The notes: generated from the letters alone by a model not told the origin. A stretch of 64,000 bases of DNA from Micromonospora eburnea (GCF_900090225.1 NZ_FMHY01000002.1:6820001-6884000); one strand, 5' to 3'; positions 51,861 to 61,323 are shown, counted from the stretch's first letter. Numbers and translations are program-made.

Positions 51861-52901
51861 TCACCGCCGGTTCTTCGGGTCGATCGCCTCGCGCATGCCC
51901 TCACCGAGCAGGGTGAAGCCGAGCGCGACCACGATGATCGCCAACGCCGGGTAGTAGGCCAGCTCGGGCCGTACCTCGAAGTAGCGGACGCCGTCCACGC
52001 CGAGCATGAGTCCCCACTCGGCCCGGTTGATGTCCGGGTCGCCCAGCCCGAGGAAGGAGAGCGAGGCGGCCTCCAGGATGGCGGTGGAGAGGGTCAGCGT
52101 GGCCTGCACGATCACCGCGGTCATCGCGTTGGGCAGCATGTGCCGCAGCACGATGGACCGCTGCTTCACGCCGAGCGCCCGGGCGGCCAGCACGTGGTCG
52201 CTCTCCCGCTGAGCCAGCATCGAGCCGCGCAGCAGCCGGGCGAAGATCGGCACGTTGACGATGGCCACCGCCATGATCACCGTCCACTGGCTCGACCGGC
52301 TGGCCATGGCGACCAGGCTGATCGCCAGCAGCAGGGCCGGCAGGGCCAGCATCACGTCGGTGACGCGCATCAGGATGTTGTCGACCCAGCCGCCGAAGGC
52401 GCCGGCGGCGGCGCCGATCAGCGCGCCGAACGCCAACCCGATCAGCGTCGCGACGACACCGACGAAGAGGGTCTGCCGGCTGCCGTAGATCAGGCGGGAG
52501 AGGAAGTCCCGGCCCATCGGGTCGGAGCCGAGCGGAAAGCCGTCGGTGGCTCCGGGAATGTTGTCGACGGTCAGGTTCTTGGTCAACTCGTCGAAACGCT
52601 GCACCGGGTCGTGCGGCGCGAGCAGCGGCGCGAAGATCGCCACCAGGACGAACACCGCGACGATGGCCGCACCGAACATGGCGACCGGGTTACGCCGCAG
52701 CCGGCGGAACGCGTCCCGGATGAGGCTCACGCCGCCCTGGTCGGCGCTGGCCCGGGCCAGGGCGTCCAGCCGCGCCTTCTTCCGGTCGCCGAGCCGGCCG
52801 GTACCCCGCTCGGCCGCGCCCGCAGGCTGTTCTCCGGTGGCGGGTGTGTCCGCGCCGTCGCGGGGGGCGGCCACCCCGGGCCGGGTGATCGGGTCGCTCA
52901 T
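51861..52901 (-). CDS. oppC: Peptide ABC transporter permease, OppC-like
   Basis: The 346-aa permease has a long Ala/Asp-rich cytoplasmic N-terminus (about 60 residues), then six helices. The EAA motif is in ALGVKQRSIVLRHMLPNAM, and HPLGSDPMGRDFLSR (LGSDPMGRDFLSRLIYGSR) is the usual OppC N-terminal outer loop. It forms the pore with OppB. GCGGAG is about 8 nt before ATG 52901, inside the short palindrome-rich spacer that follows oppB. Confidence 0.9.
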   Translation of the reverse strand: MSDPITRPGVAAPRDGADTPATGEQPAGAAERGTGRLGDRKKARLDALARASADQGGVSLIRDAFRRLRRNPVAMFGAAIVAVFVLVAIFAPLLAPHDPVQRFDELTKNLTVDNIPGATDGFPLGSDPMGRDFLSRLIYGSRQTLFVGVVATLIGLAFGALIGAAAGAFGGWVDNILMRVTDVMLALPALLLAISLVAMASRSSQWTVIMAVAIVNVPIFARLLRGSMLAQRESDHVLAARALGVKQRSIVLRHMLPNAMTAVIVQATLTLSTAILEAASLSFLGLGDPDINRAEWGLMLGVDGVRYFEVRPELAYYPALAIIVVALGFTLLGEGMREAIDPKNRR

Positions 52902-52962
52902 GCCGGCACTCCGCTTCGCTCGGCGGCAGCATGAGGCTCCGCCTGCCTGATGATTCGCTCGC

Positions 52963-53970
52963 TCATCGCACCCGCACCCTCGGGTCGATGACGGCGTAGG
53001 AGAGGTCGACCAGAAGGTTGACCACCACGAAGACCAGCGCGGCGAGCAGGATCAGCGCCTGTAGCACCGGGTAGTCACGGCCGCCGCTGATCGAGCCGGT
53101 GATCAGCGTGCCCAGGCCGCCCCAGTTGTAGACCTTCTCGGTCAGCACCGCGCCGGAGAGCAACGCGCCGGTCTGGAGGCCGATTGTGGTGACCACGGGC
53201 AGCAGCGCGTTGCGCAGGATGTGCCGGCCCCGGATGGTCTTGTGCCGCAGGCCCTTCGCCTCCGCCGTACGGACGAAGTCCTCGTTGAGCACGTCCAGCA
53301 CGCTGGCCCGGGTCATCCGGACGATCACCGCCAGCGGGATGGTGGCCAGGGTCACCGCCGGCAGGATCAGGTGCCACAGCGCGTCGGCGGCGGCGTCGAA
53401 CTCCCGGGTGAGCAGTCCGTCGAGGACGAAGAACCCGGTGACGTCGGTGTGGTCCAGGCCGGTGCTGAGCCGCCCGGAGGGCGGGAACCAGTGGATGTTC
53501 TGGGTGAAGACATCCTTGAGCAGGTAGCCCAGGAAGAAAATCGGGATCGAGATGCCGAGCAGGGTGCCGGCGATACTCAGGTTGTCGAGCAGTCGGCCCT
53601 TGTACCGGGCAGCGAGGTAGCCGAGCGGCACGCCCAGCCCGATCGCGATGATCATGGCGGCCAGGGCCAGCTCGATGGTGGCCGGGAAAGCGCGGCCGAT
53701 CACCTCGGTGACCGGGTCGCCGGTCCGGATCGAGTTGCCCAGGTCGCCGGTCACCACCCGCTGCATGAACTTGGCGTACTGCACCAGGATCGGCTGGTCA
53801 TAGCCGAGCGCCTTGGTCAGCAGCGCTCGGCGCTCCGGGGTGGCCCGCTCACCGAGCAGCGCCTCGACCGGTCCGCCGGGCAGATTCCGCAGCCAAATGA
53901 AGATCAGCGCCGACAGCGCTATCAGGGTCACCACCAGCTGGAGCAGGCGGCGGACTATGACTCGCAACAT
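52963..53970 (-). CDS. oppB: Peptide ABC transporter permease, OppB-like
   Basis: The 335-aa permease has the typical first helix LRVIVRRLLQLVVTLIALS, the outer GDLGNSIRTGDPV loop and the EAA loop AKGLRHKTIRGRHILRNALLP. Six helices are predicted. It is about 80 bp downstream of oppA and separated from it by a hairpin, so it may be made in lower amount than the binding protein. The spacer to oppC (52902-52962) is made of GC-rich inverted sequences similar to the oppC-oppD repeat. Confidence 0.9.
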   Translation of the reverse strand: MLRVIVRRLLQLVVTLIALSALIFIWLRNLPGGPVEALLGERATPERRALLTKALGYDQPILVQYAKFMQRVVTGDLGNSIRTGDPVTEVIGRAFPATIELALAAMIIAIGLGVPLGYLAARYKGRLLDNLSIAGTLLGISIPIFFLGYLLKDVFTQNIHWFPPSGRLSTGLDHTDVTGFFVLDGLLTREFDAAADALWHLILPAVTLATIPLAVIVRMTRASVLDVLNEDFVRTAEAKGLRHKTIRGRHILRNALLPVVTTIGLQTGALLSGAVLTEKVYNWGGLGTLITGSISGGRDYPVLQALILLAALVFVVVNLLVDLSYAVIDPRVRVR

Positions 53971-54000
53971 CTCTCACACCAGATTCTCGGTAACTGCGGG

Positions 54001-54034
54001 TCGGCCCGGGCCGGGGAAGCCCGGCCCGGGCCGA
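54001..54034 (-). terminator. Attenuating hairpin between oppA and oppB
   Basis: Perfect 15-bp stem (54001-54015 with 54020-54034), loop GAAG, between the binding-protein gene and the first permease gene on the minus strand. Confidence 0.65.
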
Positions 54035-54060
54035 TTCCGCGTACGGCGTCAGTGGCGGTG

Positions 54061-55731
54061 TCAGCCGACGCTGACCGTGTCGAACCGCTCGTCGGTCAGC
54101 GGGCTGGCCACCAGGCCCTTGACGTCCTTGGTGACCACGATGGCCGGCGGGGCGTGCCAGACCGGCACGGCCGGCAGCCACTTGGCGGCGATGTCGCGGT
54201 TGACCTGCTCCCAGGCGGCCTTCTTGCCGGCCTCGTCGACCGTGCCGTCGGCCTTGGTGATGGCCTCGAACATGTCGGTCATCGCCGCGTCACCGAACTC
54301 GGTCTTGGCCCGACCGAAGAACGTGCCCACGAAGTTGCCCGGGTCGTTGTAGTCACCGGTCCAGCCGAGGATGTGCAGGTCGTGCTTGCCGAACTGCTGC
54401 ACGTCGTCCTTGTAGCCACCGTTCCACGGGCGGGCCACACCGTTGACCTTGAAGCCGACGGCCTGCAGGTCGTTGGCGAGGACGGTGAAGATCTCCTGCG
54501 GGTTCGGCATGTACGGCCGGGTGACGTCGGTCGGGTAGTAGAAGTTGAGGGTCATCCCCTCGGCCCCGGCCTCCTTGAGCAGCTGCTTGGCCTTGTCCGG
54601 GTTGTACTCGTACTTCTGCACGTCCGGGGCGTAGCCGAGCACGGTGTCCGGCATGAACTCGTCGGCGACCTTGGTGCCACCCGGGCCCTTGGTCTGGACG
54701 AGCTGCTGACGGTTGAGGGCGTAGGCGATGGCCTGCCGCACCCGCAGGTCCTTCAGCTTCGGGTTCTTCTGGTTGATGCCGAGGTAGAGGATGTTGAACG
54801 CCGGGCGGTTGATGACGTTGAAGCCGTCAGCCTCCAGCGCCTTCCGGTCCGCCGGGGCCGGGAAGTCGATGCCCTGGACGGTGCCCGCCTTCAGCTCCTG
54901 CTTGCGGGTGTTCTCGTCCTCGATGACCTTGATGATCACCTTGTCGAGCTTGGCCTTCTCGCCCCAGTAGTCGGGGTTCCGGTTCAGGGTGATCTCGTTC
55001 CTCGCCTTGTCCCAGCCGCCGAAGGTGAACGGGCCGGTGCCGACCGGGTGCTCGTTGGCGAAGGCGCTGTACTCGAAGGAGTCGCCGTTCTGCTTGACCG
55101 TGTCGGCGTCGTACTTCTTCAGCGCCTCGGGGCTGGCGATCGAGAGCGAGGTGAGCGCGAAGGCGCCGGGGAAGGCACCCTTGTAGTGGTTGAGGGTGAT
55201 GACCGCGGTGTTCTCGTCCGGGGCCTCGCACTTGTTGTAGAGCGGGTCGGCGGCGCCCTCGGCCTCGTTCTTCGCGAAGCCGCCGAAGACGTCCATGTAG
55301 TAGATCATCTGCGCCTGGGCCGCGGCGCCCTTCATGTTGTACCAGCGGTCGAAGTTGAAGCAGACCGCGGCGCCGTTGAAGGCGGTGCCGTCGTGGAACT
55401 TCACGCCCTTGCGGAGGTGGAAGGTCCAGACCTTGCCCTCGGGGTCGTGCTCCCAGCTCTCCGCCAGGTCCCCCTGCAGGTCCGCCGTGCCGGGCTTGTG
55501 CGAGATCAGGGTCTCGTACATCTGCCGGACCGGCCGGAACGTCTCGCCGTCGTCGTTGAAGATCGGGTCGAAGTTCTTCGGGTTACCGGCACCCGCGAAG
55601 ACGAAGGTGCCGCCAGTCTTGGCCCCACCGCTGTCCCCGTCACGCTCGCTCTTGGCGCAGCCGGACGCACCGACCGCCAGAGCGGCTGCGGCCGCGAGGG
55701 CCACGGCTGCTTTACGCCTGCTCGCCTGCAT
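54061..55731 (-). CDS. oppA: Peptide-binding lipoprotein, OppA-like (SBP family 5)
   Basis: The 556-aa lipoprotein (lipobox VGASGC, Cys25) has the SBP_bac_5 framework: PKNFDPIFNDDGET, LAESWEHDPEGKVWTFHLRKGVKFHDGTAF, GTGPFTFGGWDKARNEITL and LRVRQAIAYALNRQQLV. It captures oligopeptides (or other ligands of the family) and delivers them to OppBC. AGAGGTG is just before ATG 55731. The operon order is oppA-B-C-D-F on the minus strand, and its promoter should be in the 340-bp gap upstream. Confidence 0.93.
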   Translation of the reverse strand: MQASRRKAAVALAAAAALAVGASGCAKSERDGDSGGAKTGGTFVFAGAGNPKNFDPIFNDDGETFRPVRQMYETLISHKPGTADLQGDLAESWEHDPEGKVWTFHLRKGVKFHDGTAFNGAAVCFNFDRWYNMKGAAAQAQMIYYMDVFGGFAKNEAEGAADPLYNKCEAPDENTAVITLNHYKGAFPGAFALTSLSIASPEALKKYDADTVKQNGDSFEYSAFANEHPVGTGPFTFGGWDKARNEITLNRNPDYWGEKAKLDKVIIKVIEDENTRKQELKAGTVQGIDFPAPADRKALEADGFNVINRPAFNILYLGINQKNPKLKDLRVRQAIAYALNRQQLVQTKGPGGTKVADEFMPDTVLGYAPDVQKYEYNPDKAKQLLKEAGAEGMTLNFYYPTDVTRPYMPNPQEIFTVLANDLQAVGFKVNGVARPWNGGYKDDVQQFGKHDLHILGWTGDYNDPGNFVGTFFGRAKTEFGDAAMTDMFEAITKADGTVDEAGKKAAWEQVNRDIAAKWLPAVPVWHAPPAIVVTKDVKGLVASPLTDERFDTVSVG

Positions 55732-56074
55732 CTCTCACCTCTGTCATGCGCCTGTCCACGCCGAAGTTGTGGCTCAGTCTGTGTGCGGGAGGCTATGACA
55801 CGACACACGGAAGCGGAACGTCCGTTAGGCAATCGCTATCAAGCCGACACCAAGCCGCGGGTCTGACAGGGACTGATCTAGCGACAAACAGGACTGTCAC
55901 AGCGGTGAGCAGATGCCGGGATTGGACAAACCCCGCAAAAGCGCTCGACCTTCGAGTCGATCTCCCGACCCGTGGCGAACCGCACTCGTCCCACATTCCG
56001 GTTACGGAAGCGCCGGCCCCGGCACGGGAGAGGCGTCGCGGTACGGCGCACCTCCCCGTGCCCGGTACGGGCGC
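55732..56074. other. 343-bp gap upstream of oppA
   Basis: Contains the oppA promoter region; no -10 box with leaderless spacing and no strong hairpin. AT-richer stretch 55850-55925 is the most likely promoter/operator position. No gene is supported. Confidence 0.5.
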
Positions 56075-56668
56075 TCAGATCGCCCGGCGGCCCTCGAACG
56101 CCCGACCCAGGGTGATCTCGTCGGCGTACTCGAGGTCGCCGCCGACCGGCAGTCCGCTGGCCAGCCGGGTCACCGCGATCCCCATCGGCTTGACCAGCAG
56201 GGCCAGGTAGGTCGCGGTCGCCTCGCCCTCGGTGTTCGGGTCGGTGGCGAGGATCAGCTCGCGGACCGCGCCACCGCCCAGCCGGGTCATCAGCTCCCGG
56301 ATCCGCAGATTGTCCGGCCCGATCCCCTCCAGCGGGTTGATCGCGCCGCCGAGCACGTGGTAGCGGCCGCGGAACTCACCGGTCCGCTCGATCGCCACCA
56401 CATCCTTCGGCTCCTCGACCACGCAGAGCACCTCGTCCGTACGCCGCGGGTCGCGGCAGATCCGGCACTGCTCCGACTCGGCCACGTTGAAGCAACTGGT
56501 GCAGAAGCGCACCAGCTCCTTGACCTTGCGCAGCGCGCCGGCCAGCCGGTTCACGTCGGCCGGATCCGCCGACAGGACGTGGAAGGCGATCCGCTGGGCG
56601 CTCTTCGGGCCCACGCCGGGCAGCCGGCCCAGCTCGTCGATCAGATCCTGGATGGCACCCTCGTACAT
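56075..56668 (-). CDS. recR: Recombination protein RecR
   Basis: The 197-aa protein has the N-terminal helix-hairpin-helix ([16 protein letters not shown]), a Cys4 zinc finger (Cys56, 59, 68, 71), a Toprim domain with [12 protein letters not shown] and [12 protein letters not shown], and the C-terminal Walker B-like tail region. RecR, with RecF and RecO, loads RecA at gaps and stalled forks. It follows ybaB by 8 bp in the usual dnaX-ybaB-recR order. Confidence 0.95.
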   Translation of the reverse strand: MYEGAIQDLIDELGRLPGVGPKSAQRIAFHVLSADPADVNRLAGALRKVKELVRFCTSCFNVAESEQCRICRDPRRTDEVLCVVEEPKDVVAIERTGEFRGRYHVLGGAINPLEGIGPDNLRIRELMTRLGGGAVRELILATDPNTEGEATATYLALLVKPMGIAVTRLASGLPVGGDLEYADEITLGRAFEGRRAI

Positions 56669-56676
56669 CTGCCGGC

Positions 56677-57009
56677 TCAGAACCCGGGCAGGCCGAGGCC
56701 GCCCATCCCGCCCGCGACAGGGCCCATCTTCTTCTCGGTCAGCTCCCGGGCCGCCTCGGCGGCGTTGTGCACGGCCGCGACGACCAGGTCCTCCAGGGTC
56801 TCCACGTCCTCCGGGTCGACCGCCTTCGGGTCGATCTTGATCGCCTTCAGCTCACCGGTGCCGGCGACGGTGGCGGTGACCAGGCCACCGCCCGCGGTGC
56901 CGGTCAGCTCCGCCTCGGCCAGCTCGGCCTGAGCCTTGGCGATCTGCTGCTGCATCTTCTGCGCCTGCTTCAGCATCTGCTGCATGTTCGGCTGTCCACC
57001 TGGGCGCAC
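56677..57009 (-). CDS. YbaB/EbfC-family nucleoid-associated protein
   Basis: The 110-aa protein has the family's helix-strand-helix core: [40 protein letters not shown] and [21 protein letters not shown], with a Gly/Met-rich tail (GPVAGGMGG). Members bind DNA as dimers, with low sequence specificity. GTG 57009 has AAGGAG 6 nt upstream. It lies 84 bp after dnaX. Confidence 0.93.
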   Translation of the reverse strand: MRPGGQPNMQQMLKQAQKMQQQIAKAQAELAEAELTGTAGGGLVTATVAGTGELKAIKIDPKAVDPEDVETLEDLVVAAVHNAAEAARELTEKKMGPVAGGMGGLGLPGF

Positions 57010-57093
57010 GGATGGCTCCTTCTCGCACTCGTCTGATCGGCCGCGCCCAGCCTAGTCGGGCGGCGGCACCGGTCCTCCACGGTCGACGCGCGC

Positions 57094-59712
57094 TCAGCGC
57101 GCGTCCACCTCATCGATCTTCTCCGCCCCGAACGCCTCCCGGAGCAGCCGCACCGCCTGCTCCTCGCTGGACTGCCGGGCGGTCCGCTCGTCAATCACGT
57201 CGTCCAGCGGCTCGTCGCCCGGGTCGAAGCCCTCGTAGACGGGAGTCGCCTTCCCGGCGCCGGCCGGGACCGGCCCGTCGTAGTCCGGATCGTAGGGCGG
57301 CTCACCGGCCCACTCGGCGTCCGCGGTCTGCCGCGCCTGGGCTGCGCGCGGCCCCTTGCCGGGCCCACCGGCCGTGGCGGCCGCCGCAGCCGCCCGGGCC
57401 GCCGCGATCGCGCTGCTCACCGGCGCGCCGCCGGTCCCGCCCGCCGCCGGCCGCGCGGTCGCCGTCGACCCCGCGGTCGAGCTCGGCGCGGTGGGGCCAG
57501 CCGGAGCGGGTACGGCAGGAGCCGCCGTCACGGTCGCCGTGGCACCGCCCGGCCGGGCCGGCTCCGGCCAGTCCGCCGAGCCGGTCGCGGCACCGCCGGG
57601 GCGGGCCGGCTCCGGCCAGTCCCCACCGCCACCGGCACTGCCACCCGGTCGGGCCGGTTCGGGCCACTCCTCGTCCTCGGTCTGGGCGTCGGCCCCACCG
57701 CCTCCGGCCGCCCGAGCGGAAGGGCCACCCGTACGCGCCGAACCGTTCGAGGAGCCGGCCACGTCCGTCCGGGTGTGACCGGGCGCGACGGAACGGGCCG
57801 AGGCGCCACCCCCGCCGCCCGGACCCGCCGACTCACCGGCCGAGCTGGTAGCGGGCGCGGTGGCGGCCGGCCGGGGCGGGCTGGCGGAGCGGGCCGGGCC
57901 ACCGAGCGTCGCGGCACCCCGCTCGCCGGCCACCTCGCACCGGATCTGCCAGCGGCCGCCCAGCTCCTCGTAGAGCGCGTCGGTCAGCACCGCGGCGTGG
58001 TCGGCCATCATCTTGGCCAGCACCGTCGACTTCACGGTCAGCACCAGCGTGTCGCCGTCCAGGTCACGGACCACCGCGTCGCGCATCAGCGCGGCGATCC
58101 GCTTGTTGCTGCGGTTGACCTTGCCGACCACCTCGGGCCAGACCCGGCGTACGGCGACGGCGTCCAACGCGCCCGCCGGGGCCGAGCCAGGACGTGGCGG
58201 CTCCGGGGTGGCCGCATCGGGCATCACCGCCGACGGCGGCACAGGACGGCGGCCAGGGGCATCGGACACCGGGCTGGCGGGGGGCGCGTCGGCTGGCACC
58301 GGAGCAGCCGGCGCGGCCTGGATACCGGCGGCCGGCCCCGAGGTGGCCGGGGCCGGACGGGCACCGGCGGCCGCGGCAGCGGCTCGCGCGGCGGCCACGC
58401 CGGTCGGGGCACCGGCAGCCGCCGGCGTGCCGGCGGTCTCCGGGTGGGGCGCGGCGGCAGCCGCGGCCGGGGCGGGAGACCCTGGGCGTACCTCGGGGGC
58501 GGGGGCGACCGGCGCGGAGCCGGCGGCGGCCGGCGGCAGCTCGGCACCACCCACGGTGAGCCGGCGTTCCATCCGTTCCAGGCGCTGAAGGAGGCCGCCG
58601 GTCGAATCGTCCACGCCGGGCAGCAGCATCCGGGCGCAGATCAGCTCCAGCAGCAGCCGGGGCGCGGTGGTGCCACGCATCTCGACCAGGCCGTTGTGCA
58701 CGATGTCGGCGCACCGGGACAGGGTGGCCGGGCCGAGCCGCTCGGCCTGGGCGGCCATCCGCTCGATCTGATCCGAGGGACCGTCGATCAGGCCCTTGGC
58801 GGCGGCGTCCGGCACCTGCTGCATGATGATCAGGTCGCGCAGCCGCTCCAGCAGGTCCGAGGCGAACCGGCGCGTGTCGTGGCCGGCCTCGGCGACCCGG
58901 TCGACGGTGGCGTACGCGGCCGCGCCGTCGCCGGCGGCGAGCGCGTCGCACATCTCGTCGATCAACGCGGAGTCGGTGACGCCGAGCAGCGCGGCGGCCC
59001 GGGCGTAGCTGACCCCCTCCGGGCCGGCGCCCGCGATGAGCTGGTCGAGCACGGAGAGGCTGTCCCGCATGCTGCCCCCACCGGCGCGCACCACCAGGGG
59101 GAAGACCGCCGGGTCGACCTGAACCCCCTCGGCCTCGCAGAGCTGCTCAAGGTACGGCCGGAGCACCTTCGGCGGGAACAGCCGGAACGGGTAGTGGTGG
59201 GTCCGCGACTTGATCGTGCCGAGGACCTTCTCCGGCTCGGTGGTGGCGAAGATGAACTTGACGAACTCCGGGGGCTCCTCGACCAGCTTGAGCAGGGCGT
59301 TGAAGCCGGCCGACGAGACCATGTGCGCCTCGTCGATGATATAGATCTTGAAGCGGCTGCGGGCCGGCGCGAAGAACGCCTTCTCGCGCAGATCCCGGGC
59401 GTCGTCGACGCCGCCGTGGCTGGCCGCGTCGATCTCGATGACGTCGATCGAGCCGGTGCCGTCGTTGGCCAGCGAGCGACAGGACTCACACTGCCCGCAG
59501 GGCTCCGGGGTGGGCCCCTGCTCGCAGTTGAGCGAGCGGGCCAGGATCCGGGCGCTGGAGGTCTTGCCGCAGCCCCGGGGGCCGGAGAAGAGGTAGGCGT
59601 GGTTCAGCCGCCCGCTGCGCAGCGCCTGCGACAGCGGCTCGGTGACGTGCTCCTGGCCGATGACCTCAGCGAACGTACGGGGCCGGTACTTGCGGTAAAG
59701 GGCCAGTGCCAC
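57094..59712 (-). CDS. dnaX: DNA polymerase III subunits gamma/tau
   Basis: The 872-aa clamp-loader subunit has Walker A GPRGCGKT (44-51), zinc Cys63, 72, 75, 78, Walker B IIDEAH (125-130) and SRC-like sensor regions, then the DnaX collar domain (about 240-365). A very long Ala/Pro/Gly-rich linker follows, interrupted by a DUF-like domain (residues about 515-600, VWPEVVGKVNRSNKRIAALM) and three WPEPARPGG units (about 680-725). It loads the sliding clamp and couples polymerases. GTG 59712 has GAGGAGG 9 nt upstream. No A-rich slippery site for gamma frameshifting is seen. Confidence 0.95.
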   Translation of the reverse strand: MALALYRKYRPRTFAEVIGQEHVTEPLSQALRSGRLNHAYLFSGPRGCGKTSSARILARSLNCEQGPTPEPCGQCESCRSLANDGTGSIDVIEIDAASHGGVDDARDLREKAFFAPARSRFKIYIIDEAHMVSSAGFNALLKLVEEPPEFVKFIFATTEPEKVLGTIKSRTHHYPFRLFPPKVLRPYLEQLCEAEGVQVDPAVFPLVVRAGGGSMRDSLSVLDQLIAGAGPEGVSYARAAALLGVTDSALIDEMCDALAAGDGAAAYATVDRVAEAGHDTRRFASDLLERLRDLIIMQQVPDAAAKGLIDGPSDQIERMAAQAERLGPATLSRCADIVHNGLVEMRGTTAPRLLLELICARMLLPGVDDSTGGLLQRLERMERRLTVGGAELPPAAAGSAPVAPAPEVRPGSPAPAAAAAAPHPETAGTPAAAGAPTGVAAARAAAAAAGARPAPATSGPAAGIQAAPAAPVPADAPPASPVSDAPGRRPVPPSAVMPDAATPEPPRPGSAPAGALDAVAVRRVWPEVVGKVNRSNKRIAALMRDAVVRDLDGDTLVLTVKSTVLAKMMADHAAVLTDALYEELGGRWQIRCEVAGERGAATLGGPARSASPPRPAATAPATSSAGESAGPGGGGGASARSVAPGHTRTDVAGSSNGSARTGGPSARAAGGGGADAQTEDEEWPEPARPGGSAGGGGDWPEPARPGGAATGSADWPEPARPGGATATVTAAPAVPAPAGPTAPSSTAGSTATARPAAGGTGGAPVSSAIAAARAAAAAATAGGPGKGPRAAQARQTADAEWAGEPPYDPDYDGPVPAGAGKATPVYEGFDPGDEPLDDVIDERTARQSSEEQAVRLLREAFGAEKIDEVDAR

Positions 59713-59822
59713 CCGTCCCGCCTCCTCTCGACCGAGCCATTCTGCGCCGGTCGGGCGCGGGTGACCACCCACCACCCCGTGACCTGACCCGCAGGGACGT
59801 TACCGGCACCCGGAGACAGAAA

Positions 59823-59910
59823 GGCCTCCCGTGCACCCGGCAGAGCTCGCTTATCCTTGCTGCCTTCCGGCCCTGGGGAGGTTCACGAGATACCGCCGCA
59901 CGGGAGGTGA
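59823..59910 (-). ncRNA. ffs: Signal recognition particle RNA, small bacterial type
   Basis: The minus strand reads the conserved SRP apical part, CCAGGGCCGGAAGGCAGCAAGG, between base-paired arms CCTCCCGTGC (59898-59907) and GCACGGGAGG (59825-59834). GUGAACCUCCC precedes it as usual. The RNA binds Ffh in co-translational targeting. Placement beside dnaX and a tRNA-Ser is common in actinobacteria. Ends are set by the stem, accurate to a few bases. Confidence 0.93.
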
Positions 59911-59991
59911 CACCAAGCCTACCCGACCCCGCGTCGATCTTCAGGGGGTGGTGGGGTGGCCCACTCGACGGAGACCTGTATCCTGGCTCGC

Positions 59992-60076
59992 GGAGGATTC
60001 GCCTAGAGGCCTAGGGCGCACGCTTGGAAAGCGTGTTGGGTTCACACCCTCACGAGTTCGAATCTCGTATCCTCCG
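59992..60076 (+). tRNA. tRNA-Ser(GGA)
   Basis: Acceptor GGAGGAT pairs with ATCCTCC. The anticodon stem CACGC/GCGTG encloses loop TTGGAAA with anticodon GGA at 60026-60028. A long variable arm (TTGGGTTCACACCCTCA) and GAGTTCGAATCTC T-arm mark a class II serine tRNA. CCA is not encoded (GCCG follows). Confidence 0.95.
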
Positions 60077-60086
60077 CCGTTGACAC

Positions 60087-60114
60087 AAGGGCCGGCCCCA
60101 CGGGGCCGGCCCTT
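60087..60114 (+). terminator. Terminator after tRNA-Ser
   Basis: A 12-bp stem of AAGGGCCGGCCC with its complement (60087-60098, 60103-60114) and loop CACG, followed by CGTCGTGG. Confidence 0.7.
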
Positions 60115-60141
60115 CGTCGTGGCTGTCGTCTGGGGCGAATG

Positions 60142-61323
60142 TCAGCCGATGACCGAAACCGAGGAGTTGGCACCGACGGTGCCGGTGATCAACCGCTGGA
60201 ACGGCGTCTCCCGGGCCGGGCCGCTGACCAGCCGCACCGAGACATAGTCAACGCCGCTGGCCAGGTACAGCGCGGTCCGCATGCCGGCGCCGGTGATGAG
60301 CCACGTCCCGCCGCCGCCGGCCCGTTGGAAGGAACCGCCCTCCAGGCTCACCGCCGACACACCCACGTAGAAACCCGCCGAGTTCTGGTCGGTGCCACTG
60401 CTGCCGATCCCCGTCGAGTCGGCGGTGCAGCCGGAGACCGTGGAGTTCCGGCCAAGGATCTCGAAGCCGTTGCCGGCGGTGTCCTGGGCCTCGCAGCCCA
60501 CCACGGTGGCCCGGGCGGAGGCGAGCCGGAACGCGGGCGCCGGGGCGGTCGCGCTGCCGACGCCGTACGCCTTGCAGCCCCAGGCCTTGGTGTTGCCGCC
60601 GCCGAGCAGGTAGCCGCCGCCCACACATCCCTGGACCGAGCAGCCGCTGACGAAGCCGTCGGAGGACTGGATGTTGTAACCCCAGCCGCCCGCGCTCTCG
60701 ACCCGGCAGTCGGTCAGCTTGAACTCGCGTTGCCCGCCCGAGTACGTCCCGCCGAGGTAGATGCCGTCGCCGGTGGTCTTGGTGACGAAGACCCGGGTCA
60801 GCCACGGAGCCGGGTCCGGCCCGTACGTGGCCGGCTTGGCGTTCATCTGGAAGTTGACCCCGTTGGCCACGACGCCCGCCCCGTCGAGTCCGATGTCGCT
60901 CACGCACTGCCGGGACGCGCCGACGAAGTCTCCGGACCACGGGTTGACGACCAGGGCCGAGCCGCTGAAGGCCGAATCGGCGCGCAGCATCGTGACCAGC
61001 GGACCGGCCCCGATCAGGGCCTGCTTGTCGTGCAGCACCACCGGGGCCTTCACCTTGTAGGTGCCGGGTGCCACGAAGACGGCCCGCTGGGCGTCGGTGC
61101 CCAGCGCCGCGTTGATGGCGGCCTGGGCGCCGACGGCCGGGTCCACCTCGTACGTGGCACCGGAGCCGGCGGGACCGACCCACGGGATGGCGCCGGTGGA
61201 CGCGAGCACGGCGGCCTGGGCGGGCGTGATGCCACCCAACGCCGGGGCGGCGACGACGGCGCCCGCGGTAAAGGCTGCGGCCCGGAGCAGGTGGCGGCGG
61301 TCGGAACGGTTGTCCTGCAACAC
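60142..61323 (-). CDS. Tat-exported right-handed beta-helix protein (pectate-lyase-3-like)
   Basis: The 393-aa protein has a twin-arginine signal (DRRHLLRAAAF, core ending GGITPAQAA) and a parallel beta-helix rich in short turns: GTYKVKAPVVLHDKQALIGAG, then coils such as GGYLLGGGNTKAW, ATVVGCEAQDTAGNGFEI and NSTVSGCTADSTG. The N-terminal ALGTDAQRAVFVAPGTYKV region is the pectate-lyase 3/glycan-epimerase type start. Many even-spaced Cys could form stacked ladders. It may degrade or bind polysaccharide; catalytic residues are not evident. AGGAGG is very close to GTG 61323, so TTG 61320 is also possible. Confidence 0.78.
   Translation of the reverse strand: MLQDNRSDRRHLLRAAAFTAGAVVAAPALGGITPAQAAVLASTGAIPWVGPAGSGATYEVDPAVGAQAAINAALGTDAQRAVFVAPGTYKVKAPVVLHDKQALIGAGPLVTMLRADSAFSGSALVVNPWSGDFVGASRQCVSDIGLDGAGVVANGVNFQMNAKPATYGPDPAPWLTRVFVTKTTGDGIYLGGTYSGGQREFKLTDCRVESAGGWGYNIQSSDGFVSGCSVQGCVGGGYLLGGGNTKAWGCKAYGVGSATAPAPAFRLASARATVVGCEAQDTAGNGFEILGRNSTVSGCTADSTGIGSSGTDQNSAGFYVGVSAVSLEGGSFQRAGGGGTWLITGAGMRTALYLASGVDYVSVRLVSGPARETPFQRLITGTVGANSSVSVIG

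Noticed and set aside
55732-56074. Crp-type palindrome TGTGA-N6-TCACA in the oppA upstream region and other gaps
   Set aside because: By eye only partial half-sites such as TGTGTG and GACAC are seen, with wrong spacing.
57094-59712. Programmed frameshift in dnaX producing gamma
   Set aside because: No A-rich slippery heptamer was found in the expected region around codons 380-440.
59992-61323. tRNA-Ser as attachment site of a genomic island reaching into the beta-helix and hypothetical genes
   Set aside because: No direct repeat of the tRNA 3' end and no integrase gene is present within the window.
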